From Mucilaginibacter paludis DSM 18603 (GTDB lineage: Bacteria > Bacteroidota > Bacteroidia > Sphingobacteriales > Sphingobacteriaceae), in contig NZ_CM001403.1 in the NCBI RefSeq assembly GCF_000166195.2, positions 5,288,432 through 5,352,431 of the forward strand: DNA of 64,000 nt. The letters run 5' to 3'. Below the pieces are notes generated by a model. It was not told the origin of the DNA and made no database searches. It saw only the letters and a program-made list of their open reading frames with translations. The translations under genes and the position numbers were made by a program. This document shows positions 15,096 to 22,531 of this stretch, piece after piece (the first letter of the stretch is position 1; each line of letters begins with the position of its first letter).

Positions 15096-15539
15096 TTAGG
15101 GCAGGGTGACGTTCTCTACCGGTACGTCCCAATGCGCAATAACCAGTTCAAAACGATGTTGTTCTGCTTTCTGATAAGTATCCTGGTCTGGGAAAAGCTG
15201 CTTCTTAAAAGGCTCAGTAATGCTGTAGTCAAAGGCCAGATGTTCTGTCCGGAAAGTAAGCGTAACTTTAAAATCCCAACGGCTGTCTTCACTGCTATGA
15301 ATGATCGGAGATTCTGCCTTGATGTTTAATACATCCCCCTTTTCGAGTAATTTTTTCAATAGCGGGTAATGGTTCTTCTTCCATAAAGCGATAAACTCAT
15401 CGGCATATCCCCATTTGATCTTGTAATAATTCTCAATGGTGATCGGCGCTGCTTCGACCACCGGTTTTTGCGCGAATGATGGGTTCCCTATCAGGATAAA
15501 CGATCCTAAAACAAAGATGCAAAGAAGTTGTCTTTTCAT
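15096..15539 (-). CDS. small secreted protein, last gene of the encapsulin run
   Basis: A 147-residue exported protein of unknown function. The signal peptide is MKRQLLCIFVLGSFILIGNPSFAQ. The mature part, ITIENYYKIKWGYADEFIAL followed by WKKNHYPLLKKLLEKGDVLN, and RWDFKVTLTFRTEHLAFD, has the pattern of a small alpha/beta barrel (antibiotic-biosynthesis-monooxygenase-like), but this is only an impression. It starts 13 nt after the TlpA-like gene and is the sixth gene of the run headed by the encapsulin shell gene, so it is probably co-transcribed. A periplasmic task linked to thiol or sulfur chemistry would fit the context but is not shown by sequence. Confidence 0.7.
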   Translation of the reverse strand: MKRQLLCIFVLGSFILIGNPSFAQKPVVEAAPITIENYYKIKWGYADEFIALWKKNHYPLLKKLLEKGDVLNIKAESPIIHSSEDSRWDFKVTLTFRTEHLAFDYSITEPFKKQLFPDQDTYQKAEQHRFELVIAHWDVPVENVTLP

Positions 15540-15552
15540 ATCATTTGACTAT

Positions 15553-16110
15553 TTAGTTAGCGGAAGCACTCGTATTGGCCAGCAGGCCGTCTATCACTTT
15601 AACCATTGCAGTGAACTCTGTGGGACTGTATAGGCGGGTAAGAAATGCAATCCGGCCATCACGGCCGATCACCACGTTCCGTGTTACGCCACTTTTTTTA
15701 TCGGCAAAAAGTCCAAATATGTCAGCTCCGGGATCAAGTGCCAATGGGTAGGTGATCTTCATATCCGCATGGAATTTTTGTACCTTATCCAAACGTTCGT
15801 CGCGGTCAACACCGATCAGCACGAGATCTTTGTTTTGATTCGCTTCCCAAACATCTTTTTGCAAATGCGGCATTTCCGTCCGGCATACGCTGCACCAACT
15901 GGCCGTGAATTGTAATACCACTACCTTACCGTGCAGTTCCTTTAACGTGGTTGTTTTCCCGTTAGTCAATTTCAGCGAAAAGTTATCCGGTGCGAGGTCG
16001 CCAACTTTAACGATATAGCCGCGGTCATCGTCTGCTTTAGTTGGTGCGGTTTGGGCATTTATGGTAATAACTGAAAAATTGAGAAATAATAATAAAACCG
16101 TCTTTTTCAT
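15553..16110 (-). CDS. periplasmic TlpA/ResA-like thioredoxin
   Basis: A 185-residue exported thiol-disulfide oxidoreductase or peroxiredoxin-like protein. The signal peptide ends at NAQ (residue 20). The thioredoxin fold begins VGDLAPDNFSLKLTNGKTTT, with the redox motif CSVC at residues 73-76 (TASWCSVCRTEMPHL) and the later VTRNVVIGRDGRIAFL cis-Pro-side segment. It would reduce or transfer thiols in the periplasm. It follows the antiporter gene by 36 nt and precedes the small secreted protein by 13 nt on the same strand, in the run that starts with the encapsulin and cysteine desulfurase, so a role in handling reactive sulfur or cystine is a reasonable inference. Confidence 0.85.
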   Translation of the reverse strand: MKKTVLLLFLNFSVITINAQTAPTKADDDRGYIVKVGDLAPDNFSLKLTNGKTTTLKELHGKVVVLQFTASWCSVCRTEMPHLQKDVWEANQNKDLVLIGVDRDERLDKVQKFHADMKITYPLALDPGADIFGLFADKKSGVTRNVVIGRDGRIAFLTRLYSPTEFTAMVKVIDGLLANTSASAN

Positions 16111-16146
16111 GGTGTGATGATTAAATATAATGTTCGGTTGTTCTTT

Positions 16147-17427
16147 CTATGCCCTGATCTTGCTGAGATAAGCGATGCTGGCTCCGGCCTCGTTCTGCTC
16201 TTTTAAAAAATAATATTTCATGATCGGCCCCGAGATCACCATGGTTACTACGGTCATTACCACCAGGCCTTCGAATACAGGCTCTGTGATAATCTTGGCC
16301 TGTAAGGCGATCAAGCCCAAAACGATCTCCTGCGAACCACGCGCATTCATGCCAAATGCCACGGCAATCGATTCGTTTTTAGACATGCCGCTTGCAGCAC
16401 CGCCAATACCGGCGCCGATCAATTTAGCCAAACAAGCGATGACCAATATGATAACCACGATTTCCAGGTTAAAGTTAGCGATAAAATTAAGCCGCAAACC
16501 TACAGACGCAAAAAACAGAGGTGCCAATACATTAATGGTAAACTGATGTAATATATCCCGGTGCTTAGCCGTAAAATATTCCGAACCGCCTACGGCTATA
16601 CCTACCAAAAATGCACCGAACACGCCACGCACGCCCAGGTATTCGGTAATTACCGCGCCGATAAAGCACAAACACACCGCTACCGTAAATACGCGCCCTA
16701 TCTTTTGGCTTTTACCCGCCAGTTCAAGCAGGCGGTGAACGATCCACCTTCCACCTGTCAGCATAAATGCGGCAAAGAGCACCACTTCGATCACAGACCA
16801 GAAAGACGCATCTTCTTTACCGGCATTCATCAGCTTAATGATGATCGAAAACAAGATCCAACCCAAAAAATCATCTACCATGGCCGCTGTCAATACAATA
16901 TTGCCGATCTTGGTTTTCAACAGGTCAAGATCCAGCAATATTTTGGCGATTACGGATAGCGCCGTAATGGATAAAGCTGTTCCGAAAAATAAGGATGTTG
17001 TTAATTGATTACTTCCCGAGTTGGCAAAATGACTGTTGTATAGAAACCATACCGAGATGGAGCCGATAGCGAACGGGAAGATAATACCGGTTAAACTGAT
17101 GGCTAAGGCTTGTTTTCCGTTCTGCCGTATCTGTTGCATATCCACCTCAAATCCAGCAATAAACATTAACAGGATGATACCGATATTGGAGATCCCATCA
17201 AATGCGCCATAAGCTTGCGGTGCAGCTAAAAACAGATTTTTAAAGATTTCCGGAAAGAAGGCCCCCAACAAGGTCGGGCCAACAATAATACCTGCAAAAA
17301 TTTCGCCGATGATCGCGGGAAGCTTATACCTGCGACATACTTCTCCCAATATTCTCGCCGGGATGAGGATGACAATCAGGATCAGGAGAAAGTGTATGAT
17401 CTCGGACGAGCTTAGTTTAGATACCAT
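16147..17427 (-). CDS. CPA2-family cation/proton antiporter
   Basis: A 426-residue polytopic membrane protein with about 12 helices, of the monovalent cation:proton antiporter-2 family (KefB/GerN/NapA-like transport domain). Characteristic pieces are LPAIIGEIFAGIIVGPTLLG (helix 2), MFIAGFEVDMQQIRQNG, ALSVIAKILLDLDLLKT, MVDDFLGWILFSII (with the paired acidic residues expected in electrogenic antiporters), GVRGVFGAFLVGIAVGG and NARGSQEIVLGLIALQ. There is no C-terminal RCK/TrkA domain. It begins 19 nt after the serine acetyltransferase gene and so sits in the encapsulin operon. This is not part of the Family 2A core known to me, and it may balance ions or pH, or respond to electrophiles or thiols as Kef systems do. 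Confidence 0.88.
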   Translation of the reverse strand: MVSKLSSSEIIHFLLILIVILIPARILGEVCRRYKLPAIIGEIFAGIIVGPTLLGAFFPEIFKNLFLAAPQAYGAFDGISNIGIILLMFIAGFEVDMQQIRQNGKQALAISLTGIIFPFAIGSISVWFLYNSHFANSGSNQLTTSLFFGTALSITALSVIAKILLDLDLLKTKIGNIVLTAAMVDDFLGWILFSIIIKLMNAGKEDASFWSVIEVVLFAAFMLTGGRWIVHRLLELAGKSQKIGRVFTVAVCLCFIGAVITEYLGVRGVFGAFLVGIAVGGSEYFTAKHRDILHQFTINVLAPLFFASVGLRLNFIANFNLEIVVIILVIACLAKLIGAGIGGAASGMSKNESIAVAFGMNARGSQEIVLGLIALQAKIITEPVFEGLVVMTVVTMVISGPIMKYYFLKEQNEAGASIAYLSKIRA

Positions 17428-17446
17428 GGTATTGCTTCTTCAGAAT

Positions 17447-18262
17447 TTAAAAATTAGATTTAACCTCGATCCGCAATTGATGCGTGTTAAAAACATGCGA
17501 ATAAGGTTCAACGCTTTTGGTTAAAAAAACGCTCCCGCCAATAGTGCTGTCATGGCCGAGCACCGTGTTACCTCCCAATATCGTGCTGCGGGCATATATG
17601 GTCACATTGTCTTCTACAGTGGGGTGGCGCTTGGTATCTGATAAGCCCTTGCTAACCTGCGAAGCGCCCAGGGTTACACCCTGGTAGATAGTAACATTTT
17701 TGCCGATGATACTGGTGGCGCCTATCACGATGCCGGTGCCATGGTCGATACAAAAGGGCACGCCTATCTGCGCATTGGGGTGAATATCCACCCCTGTTTT
17801 ACCATGGGCGTGCTCGCTCAGTATGCGCGGCAGGATAGGGATCAGTAATTGCGTAAGTTGGTGGGCAATGCGGTGAACGGCGATGGCATAAAAACCGGGG
17901 TAAGAAACAATGACCTCATGTACGCTCCCTGCGGCGGGATCCTTTTCGTGTATACGTGCCGCATCCGAACGCAAGTTTTGGTATATTTCCTGTAAGGAAG
18001 CGTAAAAGCGGTCTACCGCGTCGCCGATATTGATCTGGTCGCTATCGAGGTAGCTGAGTAAGATATTCTCCAGTTCGATCTGGTTCTTTCTCAGCTGTCC
18101 TTCGTAAATGATCTTTTTATTCAGCCTGCTATTAGGAAACAAAAATTCAAGCAGGTCATTGAGCCAATGAATAGCCTGTTCGTGAGAGGGCGTAGCTTCC
18201 CATTCCGCCTTATGCGTCTGAAAAAGTAACTCGATAAAACTATTGAGCTTTGGTTCTTTCAT
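17447..18262 (-). CDS. cysE: serine O-acetyltransferase (CysE/EpsC type)
   Basis: A 271-residue serine acetyltransferase that makes O-acetylserine, the acceptor of sulfide in cysteine synthesis. The N-terminal helical part (about 1-150) includes the segment FYAIAVHRIAHQLTQLLIPI. The C-terminal left-handed beta-helix has hexapeptide repeats and the active-site stretch DIHPNAQIGVPFCIDHGTGI, with catalytic His in DHGTG. It starts only 1 nt after the cysteine desulfurase stop codon. Family 2A encapsulin loci are known to include such a gene: sulfur released from cysteine can be stored in the shell and later re-assimilated through O-acetylserine. The last ~20 residues (YSHVFNTHQLRIEVKS) are a short EpsC-like tail. 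Confidence 0.93.
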   Translation of the reverse strand: MKEPKLNSFIELLFQTHKAEWEATPSHEQAIHWLNDLLEFLFPNSRLNKKIIYEGQLRKNQIELENILLSYLDSDQINIGDAVDRFYASLQEIYQNLRSDAARIHEKDPAAGSVHEVIVSYPGFYAIAVHRIAHQLTQLLIPILPRILSEHAHGKTGVDIHPNAQIGVPFCIDHGTGIVIGATSIIGKNVTIYQGVTLGASQVSKGLSDTKRHPTVEDNVTIYARSTILGGNTVLGHDSTIGGSVFLTKSVEPYSHVFNTHQLRIEVKSNF

Positions 18263-18263
18263 G

Positions 18264-20021
18264 TTATTTTTTCAATCTGTGGAGGATATTGACCAACGTA
18301 TCGATCTCGGCGCGGGTATTGTAAAAGGCCAATGACGGCCTGACGGTGCTTTCCACCCCAAAGCGCCTTAATATAGGCTGGGCACAGTGGTGGCCCGAAC
18401 GTACCGCGATGCCTTCCTTGTTCAGGGCGGCACCTATTTCTTCGGTTTTGTAACCGGCCAGCACAAAGGATAATACGCTGGCTTTATCCGGAGCCGTGCC
18501 GATTAGCCGGATGCCGGGCACTTCTTTTAATAGCCGGGTGGCGTAAATTAACAGGTAATGCTCATACCTCGATATATTTTCGATGCCGATGCGGCTTACA
18601 TAATCTATTGCCGCGCCCAGGCCTACAGCATCGGCAATATTACCGGTACCGGCTTCAAAACGGCTGGGTGCCTTATGGTATTGGGTATACTCAAAAGTTA
18701 CATCCGAGATCATGTTGCCACCACCTTGCCATGGCTGCGTCTCATTCAGCAAAGCCTCTTTACCATAAACCACACCAATACCCGTTGGCCCAAATACCTT
18801 ATGGCCCGAAAATACAAACCAATCTGCATCCAGCGCCCTTACGTCCACTTTCATGTGGGATACCGACTGCGCGCCATCTATAAGCACTTTCGCCCCGGCC
18901 TGGTGCGCCAGCTCGGTAATCCGGCTCGCCGGTGTAACCGTACCCAGGGCATTGGATACCTGCGTAAAAGCCACTAATTTAGTTTTAGGCCCGAGCAATT
19001 TGGCGTATTCATCCAACAAGATTTGCCCGTCATCGTCAACCGGTATTACCTTAATCTTTAAACCCTTTTTTGCCGCCAGCTGCTGCCAGGGAACGATGTT
19101 GGCATGGTGCTCCAGGTGGCTTACAATAATCTCATCACCAGCATTCAAATTTTGCTCGCTCCAGCTTTTAGCAACCAGGTTAATGGCTTCTGTAGCGCCC
19201 CGCACAAATATGATCTCGTTAACGGATGCGGCATTGATAAAAGCCCGCACCTTTTCACGCGCTCCCTCATAAGCATCTGTAGCCCTGGCAGCCAGTTGGT
19301 GCGCCGCGCGGTGGATGTTCGAGTTTTCGTGTTGATAGAAGTAGGATATCCGGTCGATCACCTGCTGGGGTTTTTGCGTAGTGGCAGCATTATCCAGCCA
19401 GATCAGGGGGCGGCCGTTTACCCGCTCCCGCAGGATCGGGAAATCATTCCTGACGAGGTTAACATCAAAGGGGGGCGCGATTGGTTGGCCCACCCTGCTC
19501 GCATCGCGATCAAAGATGTTTTTCGGGTTTAGTACACCATTTCTGTTTTTCAAAAAGTAGTACGGTGCATCCGTGTCCTGATCGAATGGGATCCTGACAG
19601 CCGGTGAAGAAACGCGGACGTTATTCAATATCTCTTTCAGGCGCGTCTCAAAAGGTTCATCTTCCTGAAAAGGCAACTGTACGGAATCCGCAGGTTTCGG
19701 TCCGGCCAGATTCGGGTCAGCAAAACTTGTTTGCGGGTTTCTTAGATCCACCGCATTATTCTGGTTTGCCGCAGACGGCGAAACGCCGACACCCGAAGCT
19801 GATGGTGGCGAATGGTCAAAGCTATTGTTGCGTAAACCCTGGTCATATAACCAGGGTTCATAGCTTTCGACCAAGGCATCCTGTCTTACCGGTTCATGAG
19901 CCTGGCCAACAACCGGATCAGTCTTGATCTGCTGACCCGGTAAAGCTTTAAAGAACTGGTTCGCCAGATTTGCAAGGGCGCTCAGATCGGGTTGTTCTTC
20001 CGCATTAATATTTGTACTCAT
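18264..20021 (-). CDS. SufS-like cysteine desulfurase with N-terminal encapsulin-targeting extension
   Basis: A 585-residue PLP enzyme, about 180-190 residues longer than a normal SufS. Residues 190-585 form the class II cysteine desulfurase: FPILRERVNGRPLIWLDNAA, RGATEAINLVAKSW, PLP lysine Lys408 in SGHKVFGPTGIG, and catalytic Cys546 in RSGHHCAQP. Residues 1-189 are Pro/Asn/Ala-rich and look disordered, with short blocks LSALANLANQFFKALPG (13-29), ESYEPWLYDQG (52-62), SASGVGVSPSAA (74-85) and DEPFETRLKEILNNV (121-135). In Family 2A encapsulin systems such N-terminal regions load the desulfurase into the shell. The gene overlaps the shell gene by 17 nt and is followed within 1 nt by the serine acetyltransferase. 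The enzyme would release sulfur from cysteine as persulfide inside the compartment. Confidence 0.93.
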   Translation of the reverse strand: MSTNINAEEQPDLSALANLANQFFKALPGQQIKTDPVVGQAHEPVRQDALVESYEPWLYDQGLRNNSFDHSPPSASGVGVSPSAANQNNAVDLRNPQTSFADPNLAGPKPADSVQLPFQEDEPFETRLKEILNNVRVSSPAVRIPFDQDTDAPYYFLKNRNGVLNPKNIFDRDASRVGQPIAPPFDVNLVRNDFPILRERVNGRPLIWLDNAATTQKPQQVIDRISYFYQHENSNIHRAAHQLAARATDAYEGAREKVRAFINAASVNEIIFVRGATEAINLVAKSWSEQNLNAGDEIIVSHLEHHANIVPWQQLAAKKGLKIKVIPVDDDGQILLDEYAKLLGPKTKLVAFTQVSNALGTVTPASRITELAHQAGAKVLIDGAQSVSHMKVDVRALDADWFVFSGHKVFGPTGIGVVYGKEALLNETQPWQGGGNMISDVTFEYTQYHKAPSRFEAGTGNIADAVGLGAAIDYVSRIGIENISRYEHYLLIYATRLLKEVPGIRLIGTAPDKASVLSFVLAGYKTEEIGAALNKEGIAVRSGHHCAQPILRRFGVESTVRPSLAFYNTRAEIDTLVNILHRLKK

Positions 20022-20925
20022 GGTAATTTCCTAAATCAACATCCTCCAAAACCGCAATTGCATCATCTGTCAATACTGCAAGGGAGCAGTACAGCGAAAC
20101 CAGATACGAGGCTATGGCTTTATTGTTAATACCCATAAAACGAACAGATAATCCCGGAGACTGCTCTCCAGGTAAGCCAGGCTGGTATAGGCCTACAACT
20201 CCCTGCCGGCTCTCCCCGGTTCTGAGCAATAATATTTTCGATTTGTTGTTAACGATAGGTAATTTATCCGAAGGGATAAGCGGGATACCTCTCCAGGTTA
20301 AAAATTGTGATCCGAACAAGGATACCGTTGGCGGAGGTACGCCACGGCGTGTGCATTCGCGCCCAAACGCAGCAATAGCTAAGGGGTGCAGCAGAAAAAA
20401 AGCAGGTTCTTTCCATACTTTGGTGATCAGCTCGTCCAGGTCATCCGGCGTAGGCGGGCCGAGCCTGGTCTTGATCTTTTGCGATGGCGCAATGCTATTC
20501 AACAAACCATATTCTTCGTTATTGATCAGTTCGCTTTCCTGCCGTTCTTTGATGATCTCGATCGTTAAACGTAATTGCTCGGTGATCTGGTTGAAAGGCT
20601 TGCTGTAAAGATCAGATACGCGCGTATGCACATCCAGTACCGTGTTCACTGCGCTCAAATTATACTCACGGGGATTTTCTACATAGTCAACATAGGTTGA
20701 AGGCAATTCACGTTCGTCACGGTTAGAGCAATCCACCTCAACATTGTCGGCATCTTTCACTTTATTCAGGCGGTAAACGCCTGATTCTACTGGTGTCCAA
20801 CTTAGCAAATGCGTCAGCCATCGGGGAGTGATAGCGGCTAACTGAGGAACGGTTCTGGTTGCTACGGCTAATTGTCTTGCGGCTACGTCGCCTAAGGCGG
20901 TTTGTTTGCTTTTTTGATCTGGCAT
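20005..20925 (-). CDS. Family 2A encapsulin nanocompartment shell protein (SrpI-like)
   Basis: A 306-residue HK97-fold shell protein of encapsulin Family 2A, the group that includes SrpI. Family features seen are the N-terminal arm QTALGDVAARQLAVATRTVP followed by ITPRWLTHLLSWTPVESGVY, the segment YVDYVENPREYNLSAVNTVL (followed by VLDVHTRVSDLY), NNEEYGLLNSI, WKEPAFFLLHPLAIAAFGRE, SLFGSQFLTWRGIPLIPSDK and the C-terminal GVVGLYQPGLPGEQSPGLSV. No cyclic-nucleotide-binding insert (Family 2B) is present. It is the first gene of a tightly packed run. Its stop overlaps the cysteine desulfurase start (ATGAGTACAAATATTAA), which supports translational coupling of shell and cargo. It would assemble a protein cage that holds the desulfurase and stores elemental sulfur. 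Confidence 0.95.
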   Translation of the reverse strand: MPDQKSKQTALGDVAARQLAVATRTVPQLAAITPRWLTHLLSWTPVESGVYRLNKVKDADNVEVDCSNRDERELPSTYVDYVENPREYNLSAVNTVLDVHTRVSDLYSKPFNQITEQLRLTIEIIKERQESELINNEEYGLLNSIAPSQKIKTRLGPPTPDDLDELITKVWKEPAFFLLHPLAIAAFGRECTRRGVPPPTVSLFGSQFLTWRGIPLIPSDKLPIVNNKSKILLLRTGESRQGVVGLYQPGLPGEQSPGLSVRFMGINNKAIASYLVSLYCSLAVLTDDAIAVLEDVDLGNYHEYKY

Positions 20926-20989
20926 AAGATAATTCGGAAAATGAGTTAATAATCTGTCAATGATCCCTCTTTTGTATAAGAAGGCGTTA

Positions 20990-21024
20990 CAATTATAATA
21001 TATTAATTCTATAGATTATATAGA
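20990..21024 (-). promoter_or_regulatory. putative promoter and operator of the encapsulin operon
   Basis: On the minus strand, TATAATTG (20997-20990) is one mismatch from the TAnnTTTG -7 consensus. About 11 nt upstream lies TCTATA-GATTA-TATAGA (21008-21024), an inverted repeat that also contains a tandem direct repeat TATAGATT. A longer related inverted repeat stands at the same relative place before the SusC gene at 27.7 kb. Operator function is an inference; the region is AT-rich. Confidence 0.4.
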
Positions 21025-21063
21025 TTTTAATAATTTTTCTTTGTTTAATGATGCGGGTCACAA

Positions 21064-21093
21064 CAAAAAAGCCGCTCTGTGATGGGCGGCTTT
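21064..21093 (-). terminator. Rho-independent terminator of the sulfatase operon
   Basis: Read on the minus strand, AAGCCGC-CCATCACAGA-GCGGCTT is followed by a T run. It lies about 33 nt after the sulfatase stop codon and separates the SusC-SusD-sulfatase unit from the encapsulin run, so the two are separate transcription units. Confidence 0.85.
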
Positions 21094-21125
21094 GATAAAT
21101 TACACTGAAAGCGAAGGTACCCCGA

Positions 21126-22505
21126 TCAGTTTAAAGGCCAATAGGGCGATTCTGATCGGCAGGTGCTTAAGTAATTACGGATACTTTTTACAACAGCCGG
21201 ATTGCCGTCAGCAACGTCTTTATCTTCATGAATATCCGAATCGAGATTATATAAGGCTAACTTTCCTTTGACGATTACGGCTTTCCATTTACCGTAGCGT
21301 ACCGCCTGCACATAGCCGTTCTCAAAAAACTCCCAGTATAAAAAGCGGTCTTGAGCTTTCGCATTGGGGTTGATGATATAAGGATACATGTTGGCGCCGT
21401 CCGTCCTGAAGCCTTTCGGCGAGCCGGCTATACCAGCTAAAGTAGGCAGGATATCGGCAAAATATCCCGGTGTATGAGATACCGCATCGCTTTTGATCCT
21501 GTTTTTATTCCAAACGATCATGGGCACGCGGATGCCGCCTTCGGTCACATCGCGTTTGTAGCCTCTTAATGGCCCGCTTGAATGGAAGAAATCCGAAACA
21601 GCCGTCAGCGAGGTTGTCGGCTCAGATCTTGGCCCGTTATCCGAGGTGAAGATCACGATGGTATTTTTATCCAGGCCGCTCTCGATCAGGTATTTCCGGA
21701 TCTTGCCTACTGAGCTATCCAGGTAAGTGACCATGGCCGCATAGGTTTTCTGATCGGATGTCCAGTCCTTCCCTTCATAGATCGTGTTATGCGGGGCGTC
21801 CAAAGGCGAATGCGGGTTGGAATGGTTCACCATCAAAAAGAACGGCTTCTTACTTTTTTTATGTTTTGCCAGGTACCTTATTGCATCATCTGTAATGATC
21901 TCGCTGGTATAATAATTTTTTTGACCGTTTTGATTTTGAGGGACAGCTACCAGTTTACCATCGCGGTACCAGGTATCGGGCCAATAGGTACTGGCATAGG
22001 TTTGGGGGTAACTGACAAGCCAGCCGTAGAAATAATCGAAACCATGACGTTGCGGTGTTGCGAGCGTGTCAAACCCGTCCACGTGCCATTTGCCTATCAA
22101 TCCTGTGGTATAACCGGATCGTTGTAGTAAATCACCAATAGTAGAATCCTGGGGTAGTAAACCGGCTCTGCGAATCTTGTCCGAACCTTTATTCCCGGCA
22201 AGCCCCCCTTTAATGGCCATATTGCCGCGGATGGTGGCATGACCGGTGTTGAGCCCGGTCAGTAATACGCCCCTTGACGGAGAGCAAACAGGAGCGCCGG
22301 CATAAAAATCAGTCAGTTTGGTTCCTTCTCTGGCCAATAAGTCAATATTCGGGGTCAGGATCTTTGTTTGCCCATATACACCCACATCTCCATAACCGAG
22401 GTCATCGGCAAGGATAAAAATGATGTTTGGTTGCTGCCTTGTTTGCGCTTTCACGCTTAATACGCCTGTTAAGCAAAATAAAAGAAATAAGGATCTTATT
22501 TTCAT
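21126..22505 (-). CDS. S1-family formylglycine-dependent sulfatase, secreted
   Basis: A 459-residue sulfatase with a signal peptide (MKIRSLFLLFCLTGVLSVKAQ). The metal-binding start IIFILADDLGYGDVG and the CSPSR motif at residues 74-78 (PVCSPSRGVLLTGLNTGH) mark it as a type I sulfatase whose Cys74 is converted to formylglycine. Further active-site segments are GKWHVDG, MVNHSNPHSPLDAPHN and IFTSDNGPRSEPT. It hydrolyses sulfate esters, probably from a glycan or small organosulfate imported by the adjacent SusC/SusD pair. The start at 22505 begins the signal peptide and follows the SusD stop by 26 nt; the longer frame from 22532 would overlap SusD. The formylglycine-generating maturase is not in this window. 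Confidence 0.92.
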   Translation of the reverse strand: MKIRSLFLLFCLTGVLSVKAQTRQQPNIIFILADDLGYGDVGVYGQTKILTPNIDLLAREGTKLTDFYAGAPVCSPSRGVLLTGLNTGHATIRGNMAIKGGLAGNKGSDKIRRAGLLPQDSTIGDLLQRSGYTTGLIGKWHVDGFDTLATPQRHGFDYFYGWLVSYPQTYASTYWPDTWYRDGKLVAVPQNQNGQKNYYTSEIITDDAIRYLAKHKKSKKPFFLMVNHSNPHSPLDAPHNTIYEGKDWTSDQKTYAAMVTYLDSSVGKIRKYLIESGLDKNTIVIFTSDNGPRSEPTTSLTAVSDFFHSSGPLRGYKRDVTEGGIRVPMIVWNKNRIKSDAVSHTPGYFADILPTLAGIAGSPKGFRTDGANMYPYIINPNAKAQDRFLYWEFFENGYVQAVRYGKWKAVIVKGKLALYNLDSDIHEDKDVADGNPAVVKSIRNYLSTCRSESPYWPLN

Positions 22506-22531
22506 CGTATCAAATTTAACAAAACCCGGCA

